A DNA stretch of 42,715 bases from Paenibacillus agaridevorans (GTDB lineage Bacteria; Bacillota; Bacilli; Paenibacillales; Paenibacillaceae), in NCBI RefSeq assembly GCF_003112455.1, contig NZ_BDQX01000171.1:46585-89299 (forward strand), given 5' to 3'. Positions 35,401 through 42,715 of this stretch are shown piece by piece. Both the position numbers and the translations under genes were made by a program. A model generated the notes under the pieces. It did not search any database and had not been told where the DNA came from. It worked only from the letters and a program-made list of their open reading frames with translations. Each line of letters starts with the position of its first letter. The stretch's first letter is position 1.

Positions 35401-37730
35401 TCGGAGCCGGCAACAAAGCTGTAATCATCCGCGTACTGGCTGGCAAGCTGCGGTTCGGTCTCCGGCGTGGCAAGCACAATCTCCGCTTTGCCCACGGCAT
35501 TGCCCGAGGAGATCGTCGTAATCTCCGGAGCCGGTCCTTGCTCGGCATCCACTTCGATCAACCTGACTTCATCCACCCACATCGAGTCCGTACCGGACAT
35601 GAAGAAATAGACATTATTGAAATTGTACACGGCAGCCGCGTCAGGAGCGTAGTCCAGCTCCACCAATGTCCATTCCGTCGTTAAAGCGCTTTCGGCCCGG
35701 GCAGTTACAGGATTGCTGCCGCCGCTGGCTTGCCGCTCGTGGATTTCCATATTCATCGTCCCGGGGCCAGTCGCCTTTACCCAAGCGGTCAGCTTGTAGG
35801 TTTTGCCCGGCGTCAAATGCAGCTCCTGTTCGCTTCTGGCAAACATGTAGGGATTGCCTTCCAAATCGATCCGCATCGAATGTTCGCCGGATTTCGTTTC
35901 CGCGGCATCTCTGACGCCGGCTGGCGAATGCCAGCCTTGCGGCAGCGTGCCGCTTAACTGCTCGAATCCCGGATTGATCAACAGGTTCGATGCATATTGT
36001 ACGGCAAGCTCGGCTGTATGGAGCGCCGTGCCGCCCATGCTTGCTTGCACTTCGACGCCATAACTGCCGTCGGCCAAAGCGGCCGTAATTTCGAACGAAC
36101 CTCGAATTATCTTTCGTTCATTTGCGCCTACGCTTACCTGTGTCGGCAAGTTAACGGGAATGTCGTTGCTGCCGATTGGCGTCAAGGCTATTGTTGCCGG
36201 GCTGGACTGGTTATTAACGATGTGCACTTCCAGCGGGTAGTGTCCGCTTTTGGTCAACGTTAATTCGCGATTGGCAAACAAGACGCTTACCGTCGCCGAC
36301 AAATTCCGTTTGAAGATCGGCAGCTCGGCTCCGCTGACCCGTTTAATCGTCTCCTGCAATTCCTGCGCCGCGTAAAGCATCATGTCATCCGCTTCCGCAC
36401 CGATCGCAATATCCGCGTTCGCTGTCCCCGCGCTAACGATGGCGGGGAGCGTATCGGGATCCGGAGGATTCGTTCCCCCGTTTCCGTTGCCGGAGCCCGC
36501 GCCGGAATTGGGTACAACCGTTGGTTTTTTTCGTGTATCGCCGGCAACCAGCTCGTCTTCAATCGTAGCCGTGCTATCGGAGGCAAATTCAACTTCGACA
36601 GGCCATTTTTCCAATTTCGCGCCACTAACCAGGAAGAGAGCGGATGCGATGGTTCCCTCTCCGGTCACAATCGCCGGAGCATGAATGATCAGCTTGCCTA
36701 TCTTGGCCGATGCTGCCAGCTGTACATTCCCGCCCGCATTCATTTGCAGCTCTCGAATCTCGGAACCTTCGCCGACTTGAATGTTGATTTGCCCATTCCA
36801 TTTGTCAGCTCTGACCGGTCCTGCCAAAGTCGAATTCAACAACGTGATGCCAGGGTCTCCCCCGCCAAGTATAAACGTCGAGCCCAGCACAGTGACGCCT
36901 TCAAGCGTGACTTCGCCGTCATTGACCCCTTGCGTAATATACAAATCCCCTGCTATTGTCAGCTGGCTTAATTTCACCCCCGAGCGATTGATGACCAGGT
37001 TTCCGGCCACGTCGGACGAATAAGTCCCCGGCTGCTGGATTAACGTTCCCATCACATTTTGAATCATTTGCACGACTTCGGCGCGAGTCGTGGATTTTCG
37101 CGGCTGAAACAGATTTCCTCCGTTCCCCCGCACGTATTGCTGCGCTTGCAAAGCAGACACTGCAGCCACGGCATAATCCGCTATGCTCTCGCGATCCTCG
37201 AAGGTTGGAACGGTTTTACCATCCCCGCTTACATGAAAAGCGCGGGCCATAATAACCGCGGCGTCCTGGCGGGATATCGCGTTGCCGGGAGAAAATTTGC
37301 CGTTACCCGTCCCTTGAACAATTCCAAACGCGTCCAATTTGGCCACGTCCCGCGCATACCAAGCATTTTCCGCTACATCGGAATAGGAATGGTCCTTGCC
37401 GGATCTATCGGGAAAATAAAAGACCCGATTGATAAACGCCGCAAATTCGGCTCGCGTGACGGGACTGTCCGGACGATACGTTTGATCGCCAAAGCCATTT
37501 AATAAAGCGCTTTCAATCCATGACTCCATAACCTCCTTCGCCCAATGTTGCGAGAGGTCGGAGGTTGGCTGCCCAGCTTGCGCGGCTTGCTCAGTTTTCA
37601 CCGCTTGCACAGCTTGCACGGCTTTCGTCGCTTCGCTTGCCGCTCCAGCCTGCTGCGGCGGCAACCCTATAAGCATCATACAGACAATAATAACTATTGA
37701 TATCCAACGATTGCGCTTGTCCCCGTTCAT
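32439..37730 (-). CDS. SLH-anchored DUF4838-type carbohydrate-active protein
   Basis: The 1763-residue exported protein has a signal peptide (to about residue 31), an Ala/Val/Gln-rich linker, three SLH domains (about 57-232), a beta-helix-like spacer (240-385), the first half of a GH67-type N-terminal alpha/beta domain (430-475), an Ig-like plus CBM4/9-like insert (to about 740), the second half (747-838), a DUF4838-like TIM-barrel core (840-1270), a CBM9-like domain (1275-1458) and two further CBM4/9-like domains (1458-1610, 1612-1763). The three CBMs share NPGFE and FMSGTD. DUF4838 proteins resemble alpha-glucuronidases and hexosaminidases, but I know of no settled activity. AAGGAG stands 9 bases before the ATG, 40 bases after the hydrolase-like gene. 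Confidence 0.88.
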   Translation of the reverse strand: MNGDKRNRWISIVIIVCMMLIGLPPQQAGAASEATKAVQAVQAVKTEQAAQAGQPTSDLSQHWAKEVMESWIESALLNGFGDQTYRPDSPVTRAEFAAFINRVFYFPDRSGKDHSYSDVAENAWYARDVAKLDAFGIVQGTGNGKFSPGNAISRQDAAVIMARAFHVSGDGKTVPTFEDRESIADYAVAAVSALQAQQYVRGNGGNLFQPRKSTTRAEVVQMIQNVMGTLIQQPGTYSSDVAGNLVINRSGVKLSQLTIAGDLYITQGVNDGEVTLEGVTVLGSTFILGGGDPGITLLNSTLAGPVRADKWNGQINIQVGEGSEIRELQMNAGGNVQLAASAKIGKLIIHAPAIVTGEGTIASALFLVSGAKLEKWPVEVEFASDSTATIEDELVAGDTRKKPTVVPNSGAGSGNGNGGTNPPDPDTLPAIVSAGTANADIAIGAEADDMMLYAAQELQETIKRVSGAELPIFKRNLSATVSVLFANRELTLTKSGHYPLEVHIVNNQSSPATIALTPIGSNDIPVNLPTQVSVGANERKIIRGSFEITAALADGSYGVEVQASMGGTALHTAELAVQYASNLLINPGFEQLSGTLPQGWHSPAGVRDAAETKSGEHSMRIDLEGNPYMFARSEQELHLTPGKTYKLTAWVKATGPGTMNMEIHERQASGGSNPVTARAESALTTEWTLVELDYAPDAAAVYNFNNVYFFMSGTDSMWVDEVRLIEVDAEQGPAPEITTISSGNAVGKAEIVLATPETEPQLASQYADDYSFVAGSDGFAVRAAGNRIYILGDDSRGVLNGVYDFLEENADILWTRSVDSGMLYEPQSTILANKVNYAEKSPFLLRGWHTTGSGKYGEFHSDLDTEKMLARNKLNVKLAEMGNVQYWNRHNSVGITPLLLGHNLDSWLPNDKYFAAHPEYYNEINGQYVPVSNDSQINFYHPDVPGVVASEIRALLAVQPLEYVGVGIMDNQVFSQGELSNLPFTTPDGLVVQPEDPAYKSTVFFTFLNKVAADLKLTHPDVKVTTFAYFFTDIPPKVELEDNIVIVMAPAAEDAREPFNTTDQNNANYGYKLKLEAWADATDNILMYNYYGCCATHVYERPIADKVQADMQYYRDLDILGVMPEGQVDNGDIWGINALQYWLIHQLYWNPDADLEALTDKFLTKAYGAAAEAMETYYDLIKQGYNYDQQSVNVYSRESQYIGRYVILAGIADAAQAALDEAWDLANAEEKLRIAPIKSTFETMVFTVGQLPNLSAKAIKTSSSQAEIMNATDFQSGPWADAVAMSDFREMGTKQQVPEETNVYLLWDDENLYVGYENMDDDLASMVVSESAPGEWWKSGADDSVETYVTGNRDGTYYGFFSNPLAVKFEYKSFQDPTYNGEWYAEAHVGTDRWNAIQAIPFASIGVDPAQTSTLYGFFFRNFHGKERFITWGGGMVWNPGDFYPIHLEQSGNQANLVENPGFERGEEGSFADGWISTSAAWDHEEYYSGNYSLRLDLNGASYVFVRADQNIELEAGNRYKLSARVKGASTGSISMSLYGVAADGGVTMVANADAAANHQWQSMELEYEPAANATYEHYWVYIFMSGTDKLWIDDAALVDLTASPGTPEAGNLLDNPGFETATPNSFPDRWHSPTGVWDHEVSHGGGRSLRIERQGGEYALARSLQDFLLEPGKRYKLSAWVKGLTAGTASVSVNEMLAGGGSNPVTANADITLNGEWQLLELEYSPDINAVYDHNWIYFFMSGTDAMWLDDVSLTELPDAER

Positions 37731-37770
37731 CGTACCCGCTCCTTTATTGTCATTAATTTGACCGGCTATT

Positions 37771-39867
37771 TTACAGGCTAACGTCTACAATAACCGCCCC
37801 TCTCCCTGGCACATACAGACTAAATGCAGAACCGCGAGGTTTGACGGGAACGCCGGGAAATTCCGTCAACACTTCAATCCGCTGAATGGGCTTGCCCATA
37901 TCTACATGCGCGGATTTATAATTGATATGCGTATTGGTAAGCAGAAGCCGTAGACGGTTAGCAGCTACCTCAATAGCGGCAACGCCAATAAAAGCTTCGT
38001 TCTTGCACACTTTGGGCGCTTGGACGACCTCGATGATCTCAAGCGCTGCCCGGGTAAGAAACGACTCGGCTACCGGACGGAAGTCCAAGCTCTTGGTCCA
38101 GGCGATCGCATCGACAACCGGCGCCGGTCCCGGTGTCCAATCCTGCGCTTCCGGATGATGTTCTTCCATAAAGTAAATGCTGCCGGTATCCATGCCAACA
38201 GGACGAACGACGCAAATCTGCTTGCCCGCATCATGCCCTTCATGAATATCGAATGGTCTCAGCGCCGCAGCGACACGCTCCGTCAGACGACCGATCAGAA
38301 TGGCCGCCCCGCCTTGATAAGCAAGTACGGTTTGCAGTTCCCCTTCTGGCAGCAAATGCAAATTCGTTACGAGAATCGGACCATCGAAGGCCGGGACGTT
38401 ATGAATGCGGATGGCCGAATGTACCGGCGCGCCGCGAGACAAGAGCTCATTTGCATACTTATGCGCAGGCCAAGTCCGCAGCTCCGCATACTCCTGCAAG
38501 GAAGCTTGCAACATGGCGTCCGACCAGACCAAAGCGGCTCCCACGATACGCTGCGGCCGAGCTGCGAACCCCAAATTCCAGCGGGCTGTAATCCACTTCC
38601 AGCCTTCCCGGCTGATGCCGTCCCCGAGGCAAGCCATAAAGCCCGCCGCGCATCGTGTCGGTTCCCCACTCTCGATGACATACATGCTCGTTAACGTATG
38701 GATATCCCGCTCCAGCACGGTTGGCGCATGGCTGATCGCATCCCATTGCTCGTGGGTATCCGCCAGCGCATTCAGGCAAATCAGCTTCGTATGGGGTACA
38801 TACGCTTTGATCATCAGCAGCATGGACATAAACTCGGTACCTGGTTCGTATTCGGTTTCGCCGGCCCCCGCAGACAGCGATGCGCCAACGGTCTCGACGA
38901 TAAAGCCGTCAATGCCCGTTTCCGCCAGCATCTTGTAATCGACGCCATATCGATACAGAGCTTCGAACGGTTCTCTCGTCCACGCCGTATTCACGAACGC
39001 CTTTTTCCCGGCTTGACGTATCCCTGCCATAATTTTGCGCCAGAGCTGCGCCCACCTGCTGCCATGGAATTCGATCCATTGCAACCGTTGGTTGTTCCAG
39101 ATCCAGTCCGCGCGCCGTTCCATGTCGCCGGGGTCGCGATCGCAGACGGCCGGCAAATCGCCGGGCAGCGCCGCGCCGCTCCATTGGAGAAACTGTTCGA
39201 CCATATCATCGGAATAGTCGGTTTCCGCGAGAGTCAGCCTGGGGCTGGTATAACCGTCTGCGCCATGATAGCCATCGAATCGGTAGTCTTCCAGCACCTC
39301 CATTAATTCAGGAACAAACCGATCCTCGTAATAGCTGCCGTCCTTCATGCGCCTCAGCGGATTAATGCCCGGAAAAGGCTCGCCCGTCTTGCGCATTTCG
39401 TACAGCTCGGGATGGTCGGCGCACCAAACGCTTTTGGCCAGCTCCTCGCTGCCGTCCTCGCCGTCGAACTGAAAAATATCAAAAAACGCGCAGTATACCT
39501 CGACCCCATGCTTCTGCAGCTCTTGTACGAGATTCCGCAGTTCATAGTTGGTCCATGTCTGTCTGGCCCTGTCCCTCCCGTAAGGGCGCGCGCCATAGGA
39601 GCATATCTCCATCGGCAGCCGCCACTCCGTCTCCATCCCCTTATGCGCATGGACAAAATCCGGCGTATAGAACAACAGGGAGACGCTATCCGGTATAAAT
39701 CCCGTTTTGTCCAGATAAGCCTGGACGGCATAATCCGGCTGCCCGTTGTCGAAGCCGATGAGTTCGATCCAAACCCAGCGCTCATAAGAAACTGTATCGG
39801 CAACGCCAGTCTCCCCGTTGCTTGCATGCGTCTTGCTCACTACACTCACTCCGCTCATTCTGCTCAT
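37771..39867 (-). CDS. Cytoplasmic hydrolase-like TIM-barrel protein of no named family
   Basis: This 698-residue protein has no signal peptide or membrane segment. The N-terminal 420 residues look like a TIM barrel (NYELRNLVQELQKHGVEVYC, FDGYHGADGY, IDGFIVET); around 480-560 is a flavodoxin-like segment (GPILVTNLHLL, QGGAAILIGR) like the trimerisation domain of GH42 beta-galactosidases; a small beta domain ends the protein. It may cleave imported oligosaccharides inside the cell, which is inferred from fold and from lying after two permease genes. The ATG at 39867 overlaps the permease stop (ATGA); ATG 39858, 9 bases after GAAGGG, is equally possible. I could not place it in a named family. 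Confidence 0.85.
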   Translation of the reverse strand: MSRMSGVSVVSKTHASNGETGVADTVSYERWVWIELIGFDNGQPDYAVQAYLDKTGFIPDSVSLLFYTPDFVHAHKGMETEWRLPMEICSYGARPYGRDRARQTWTNYELRNLVQELQKHGVEVYCAFFDIFQFDGEDGSEELAKSVWCADHPELYEMRKTGEPFPGINPLRRMKDGSYYEDRFVPELMEVLEDYRFDGYHGADGYTSPRLTLAETDYSDDMVEQFLQWSGAALPGDLPAVCDRDPGDMERRADWIWNNQRLQWIEFHGSRWAQLWRKIMAGIRQAGKKAFVNTAWTREPFEALYRYGVDYKMLAETGIDGFIVETVGASLSAGAGETEYEPGTEFMSMLLMIKAYVPHTKLICLNALADTHEQWDAISHAPTVLERDIHTLTSMYVIESGEPTRCAAGFMACLGDGISREGWKWITARWNLGFAARPQRIVGAALVWSDAMLQASLQEYAELRTWPAHKYANELLSRGAPVHSAIRIHNVPAFDGPILVTNLHLLPEGELQTVLAYQGGAAILIGRLTERVAAALRPFDIHEGHDAGKQICVVRPVGMDTGSIYFMEEHHPEAQDWTPGPAPVVDAIAWTKSLDFRPVAESFLTRAALEIIEVVQAPKVCKNEAFIGVAAIEVAANRLRLLLTNTHINYKSAHVDMGKPIQRIEVLTEFPGVPVKPRGSAFSLYVPGRGAVIVDVSL

Positions 39868-40748
39868 CCCTTCACACTGCCAAGTACAATGCCTTTGACA
39901 AAAAATCGCTGAAGAAACGGATACACGATCAAAATCGGCAACGCGCCGAGAAAAATTTGGGCGGAACGGGTCGTTCGCTCGGATATTTCCAAGATGCCGC
40001 TCAAATGATTGGGATCCGTCTTCATTGGATTGCTGTTAATAACCATTAACTGCAAATAGGTAGACAAAGGATAGTTTTGGGGAAAGTTCATATAGATCAG
40101 TCCGTCGAACCAGCTATTCCAATGAAATACCATCGTAAACAGGGCGACGGTTGCCAGAACCGGCATGGACATCGGCAGAATCATTCTGCACAATACCGTC
40201 CAATGACCGGCCCCGTCCATAAACGCCGATTCTTCCACTTCCTTGGGCAATCCCCGAAAAAAATTCAGCAGCAAGATGACATTAAATACGGAAACCGCGC
40301 CCGGAATGACCAACGCCCAGATCGTATCTACCAACCCGGTTTGACTGACTACCATATAAGTGGGAATCAGCCCGCCACTAAACAAAATCGTAAACACGAA
40401 AAACCAGGCATACACGCTGCGTCCCTTTAAATCCTTTTGCTCCTTGGACAACGGATAGGCGGACAAAACGGCTAAGCTCATACTGATCAGGAAGCCAAGT
40501 CCGAATCGCTGCAGCGTCACCAGAAAAGAAGCGATAAACTCCTTTTTTTGCATGATGTATGCATAAGAGGAAAACGTGAAATCGACCGGCAGCAATTGGA
40601 CTAAGCCGGCAGATGCCGCCGAACTGGAGCTGAACGAAATGGATAACACTTGCACTAAAGGAAGCAGGCATAGCAGAGAAAGCGAGATGAGGAAGAGATA
40701 GTTTCCCACAATAAACGCTTTTCTTGCGAAAGAAGCTTGGTGCAGCAT
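39864..40748 (-). CDS. Carbohydrate ABC transporter permease, LplC/YtcP type
   Basis: The 294-residue membrane protein has six helices, an EAA loop (VEESAFMDGAGHWTV) and the GSVKG ending of LplC-type permeases. The frame is open to 40769, where ATGA overlaps the partner's stop, but AAGGGAAG is correctly placed only for ATG 40748, giving a standard N-terminus. It is similar to the permease at 4684-5571. The matching binding protein is not in this window. Confidence 0.9.
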   Translation of the reverse strand: MLHQASFARKAFIVGNYLFLISLSLLCLLPLVQVLSISFSSSSAASAGLVQLLPVDFTFSSYAYIMQKKEFIASFLVTLQRFGLGFLISMSLAVLSAYPLSKEQKDLKGRSVYAWFFVFTILFSGGLIPTYMVVSQTGLVDTIWALVIPGAVSVFNVILLLNFFRGLPKEVEESAFMDGAGHWTVLCRMILPMSMPVLATVALFTMVFHWNSWFDGLIYMNFPQNYPLSTYLQLMVINSNPMKTDPNHLSGILEISERTTRSAQIFLGALPILIVYPFLQRFFVKGIVLGSVKG

Positions 40749-40765
40749 CGCGGTTCTTCCCTTCA

Positions 40766-41665
40766 TCAAAAAATTCTGTAGTTGACCAGTCGGTAAGCCA
40801 GGAAATAAGACAACGCGATCAAAACAAACGATACGACCGATTTAAACAGGCCGATTGCCGTGGCAACCCCGAACTGGGCATCCAGCAGCCCGATCCGATA
40901 GATCAGCGTGTCGAGGATATCACCGCTCTGATAGACGCTCGGACTATACAGATTAAACACTTGATCGAATCCGGCGTTTAGCACGTTGCCGAGACTTAGA
41001 GTTGCCATAAGGACGATAATCGGGACCATGCCGGGAAGCGTGACATGCCACATCTGACGCATATGGTTCGCTCCGTCGACAATGGCCGCTTCGTACAAGG
41101 CGGGATTAATCCCGGTTATCGCCGCGAGAAAGACGATGGTGCTGAAGCCGAACTCCTTCCATACATCCGAAACAATCAGAACGGAAGGAAACCAATTGTT
41201 GCTCCCCAGGAAAAAGACGGTGTCCAAACCAAATGCCTGCATTAGTTGGTTCACGATCCCCTCCGAAGGAGATAGGACATCAACCAAAATCCCGCCAAGA
41301 ATGACCCAGGACATAAAATGCGGCAAATAGATCAATGTCTGCACTCCGCGTTTGATAAACATGACCTTCAATTCATTGAGCAAGATGGCGATGATAATCG
41401 GAACGATCATGCCCAGCACGATTTTCATCGATGCGATAAAAACCGTATTATAAAGGACCTGCCAAATATCGGGCATCTTCAAAACATAGCGAAAATTGCC
41501 GAAACCGATCCAATCCGATCCGAACAGCCCTTTAATCGGAATAAATTTTTGAAAGGCGATTACGATCCCCGCCATGGGATAGTAGCAGAACACAAGCAAT
41601 ACAAGGATGCCGGGAACCAGCATCAGATGGAGAGGAACCTGTTGCCTTAGCTTCTGCATGCTCAT
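40766..41665 (-). CDS. Carbohydrate ABC transporter permease, LplB type
   Basis: The 299-residue membrane protein starts MSMQKLRQQ, has six helices, an EAA loop (YEAAIVDGANHMRQMW) and the NYRIF C-terminus seen also in the permease at 5588-6484, to which it is clearly paralogous. ATG 41665 overlaps the stop of the ASRT-family gene (ATGA); the longer frame to 41833 would run through that gene. GGAAGC precedes the start weakly. Confidence 0.92.
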   Translation of the reverse strand: MSMQKLRQQVPLHLMLVPGILVLLVFCYYPMAGIVIAFQKFIPIKGLFGSDWIGFGNFRYVLKMPDIWQVLYNTVFIASMKIVLGMIVPIIIAILLNELKVMFIKRGVQTLIYLPHFMSWVILGGILVDVLSPSEGIVNQLMQAFGLDTVFFLGSNNWFPSVLIVSDVWKEFGFSTIVFLAAITGINPALYEAAIVDGANHMRQMWHVTLPGMVPIIVLMATLSLGNVLNAGFDQVFNLYSPSVYQSGDILDTLIYRIGLLDAQFGVATAIGLFKSVVSFVLIALSYFLAYRLVNYRIF

Positions 41666-42042
41666 GCTTCCGCATATCCCATCATGCCGATATAGGCGAG
41701 GTTCGGCTGCGCAATGTCCATGCGGCCGTATTGAATAACAACTTCTATATTGCTTCTGAAACGCAGCGAATATTGGAGCTGCCGATCCAGACGGATGCCG
41801 CCGATATCCTGCGGGCGGTCCATGCGCAGGCATTTCACCCGCTTCGCCGACACTATAATCGGAATCCCCTCATCCGGATCGCGGTCTTCGTAATAAATAT
41901 CCATGAACACTTCGGCGGCTTCATCCTGACAATTCAGAATCATGACTGCTTCATGGCCCTCAAAGGGCTCGCCTTCTACTTTGCCTGCAAAGGGCAAGTA
42001 GCCGTCTACGATAAACCAGTTTTTCGCGCCCTGTTTACTCAT
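41662..42042 (-). CDS. Sensory rhodopsin transducer (ASRT) family protein
   Basis: This 126-residue soluble protein matches the family of the Anabaena sensory rhodopsin transducer: NWFIVDGYLPF, then GHEAVMILNCQDE, IYYEDRDP, an Arg-rich strand (KRVKCLRMD) and a final VVIQYGRMDIAQPN. The structure known for the family is an all-beta tetramer. Most bacterial members lie far from any rhodopsin and may bind small metabolites or sugars; no rhodopsin gene is seen here. GGAGG precedes the ATG, which is one base after the stop of the M24-type gene, so the two are tightly coupled. Confidence 0.85.
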   Translation of the reverse strand: MSKQGAKNWFIVDGYLPFAGKVEGEPFEGHEAVMILNCQDEAAEVFMDIYYEDRDPDEGIPIIVSAKRVKCLRMDRPQDIGGIRLDRQLQYSLRFRSNIEVVIQYGRMDIAQPNLAYIGMMGYAEA

Positions 42043-42043
42043 G

Positions 42044-42715
42044 TCAGCCTCCCATTGCGATAGAGATGATCCGTTGTTCTTTCCACGTTTTGCTCAAATG
42101 CCGGACAAGCGGCGACATGGATTCGTAGCCATCCTCCGTCACCAAAAGACTTTCCTCGATACGGTTGGAGCCATGCGGATGCCCGAATAGGCTGACGTCC
42201 GTGTTGACTGTCATCCCGGCTTCGAATAGCGCTTCGGCATGTTCGTCCGGATACGGAGATTCCGCTTCCGCCAGTCCGCAGCCATGCATCGGAGGGTACA
42301 GGTCGTATGGCGTCACCCCTTGTTCCCGAAAGTAGTCTTTGACAGCCCGGACAACAGCGCCTTGCTTTTCCCCGGCCTTGATTTTGGACAGAGCTATATC
42401 CTCCGCTTCAACAAGAATGTCGATAAAGGCCTTCTGTTCCTCGCTGATCGTGCCTGCGACAAACGGGAAGTTTAGCGTCGCGACATAACCCTCGACCTGA
42501 ACGGCGATGGCTGCCATAATCATATCCCCGTCCTCAATCACCTTGCGCGATGCACGCCCGATAATCGTGTTGACGCGTTCGCCGCTCGTCAGCAAGCAGA
42601 ACGGGATGCTCTCCGCCCCTTGGCGAGTACATTCTCCGTAGGCGAGTGCGGCAAGCTCCAGCTCGGTCATGCCTGGCCGCACCTGCTCGATCATCAGCCG
42701 ATAGCCCGCCTCGGC
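42044..42715 (-). CDS. M24 peptidase-fold (creatinase/aminopeptidase P-like) protein, 5' end outside window
   Basis: The visible 223 residues are the C-terminal pita-bread domain of an M24 protein; the frame is open through the right edge (AEAGYRLMIEQVRPGMTE), so the N-terminal domain lies outside. M24 metallopeptidases need two Asp, one His and two Glu to hold two metals. Here the segment GDMIMAAIAVQVEGYVATL has Ala and Thr where the two Asp are expected, while the His (PMHGCG) and the last Glu (NRIEE) remain. It is therefore more likely a creatinase-like, metal-independent enzyme or a non-catalytic protein than an aminopeptidase. It is coupled to the ASRT-family gene. Confidence 0.82.
   Translation of the reverse strand, partial: AEAGYRLMIEQVRPGMTELELAALAYGECTRQGAESIPFCLLTSGERVNTIIGRASRKVIEDGDMIMAAIAVQVEGYVATLNFPFVAGTISEEQKAFIDILVEAEDIALSKIKAGEKQGAVVRAVKDYFREQGVTPYDLYPPMHGCGLAEAESPYPDEHAEALFEAGMTVNTDVSLFGHPHGSNRIEESLLVTEDGYESMSPLVRHLSKTWKEQRIISIAMGG

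Noticed and set aside
41666..41833. N-terminal extension of the LplB-type permease to 41833
   Set aside because: It would run through the ASRT-family gene in another frame; ATGA coupling at 41665 is the normal arrangement.

Overview
The window looks like a chromosomal segment of a Paenibacillaceae-type Firmicute (Paenibacillus or Cohnella relative). The reasons are moderate GC content, strong AGGAGG-type ribosome binding sites, YesM/YesN-type two-component systems beside sugar ABC transporters without their own ATPase, surface-layer (SLH) anchored multi-modular carbohydrate-active proteins, and a Gram-positive HssR/HssS-like pair. Every gene I can support lies on the minus strand, so transcription runs from the right end to the left. 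No tRNA, rRNA, CRISPR array, transposase or phage gene was seen. No gene-free stretch exceeds 300 bases; the longest are about 245 bases (11780-12024) and 228 bases (32211-32438).

Reading in the direction of transcription, region A (42715-32439) encodes an M24-fold protein cut by the window edge, a sensory-rhodopsin-transducer (ASRT) family protein, an LplB/LplC-type permease pair, a 698-residue cytoplasmic hydrolase-like protein of no named family, and a 1763-residue SLH-anchored DUF4838-type protein. It ends in a strong hairpin terminator (32328-32371). Region B (32210-16753) encodes a MalF/MalG-type permease pair, a YesM-like kinase, a YesN-like regulator followed by its own terminator, a lipoprotein sugar-binding protein, and a 2943-residue SLH protein carrying two copies of an unclassified TIM-barrel-like module. 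It ends in a terminator at 16696-16743.

Region C (16634-12025) is different: an HssR/HssS-like (heme-sensing) pair, then a 130-residue membrane protein resembling part of heme-copper oxidase subunit I, then an MMPL/RND transporter. A direct repeat with the layout of an HssR box overlaps the -35 region in front of the last two genes. This is my best candidate for an undescribed system: a heme-responsive efflux or tolerance module using MMPL instead of the HrtAB ABC exporter.

Region D (11779 to the left edge) is another glycan-uptake operon: YesM-like kinase, YesN-like regulator, LplA-type binding lipoprotein, LplB/LplC permeases, a secreted DUF5722-like clan GH-A hydrolase, a sugar-phosphate isomerase/epimerase-type TIM barrel, and the first 12 codons of a further gene.

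Regions A, B and D can be read as polysaccharide-utilisation loci. Secreted or wall-anchored enzymes would cut a complex glycan, the lipoprotein and permeases would import oligosaccharides (powered by a shared MsmX-like ATPase encoded elsewhere), YesMN pairs would sense substrate, and cytoplasmic isomerase or hydrolase-like proteins would process it. The glycan cannot be named from the sequence.
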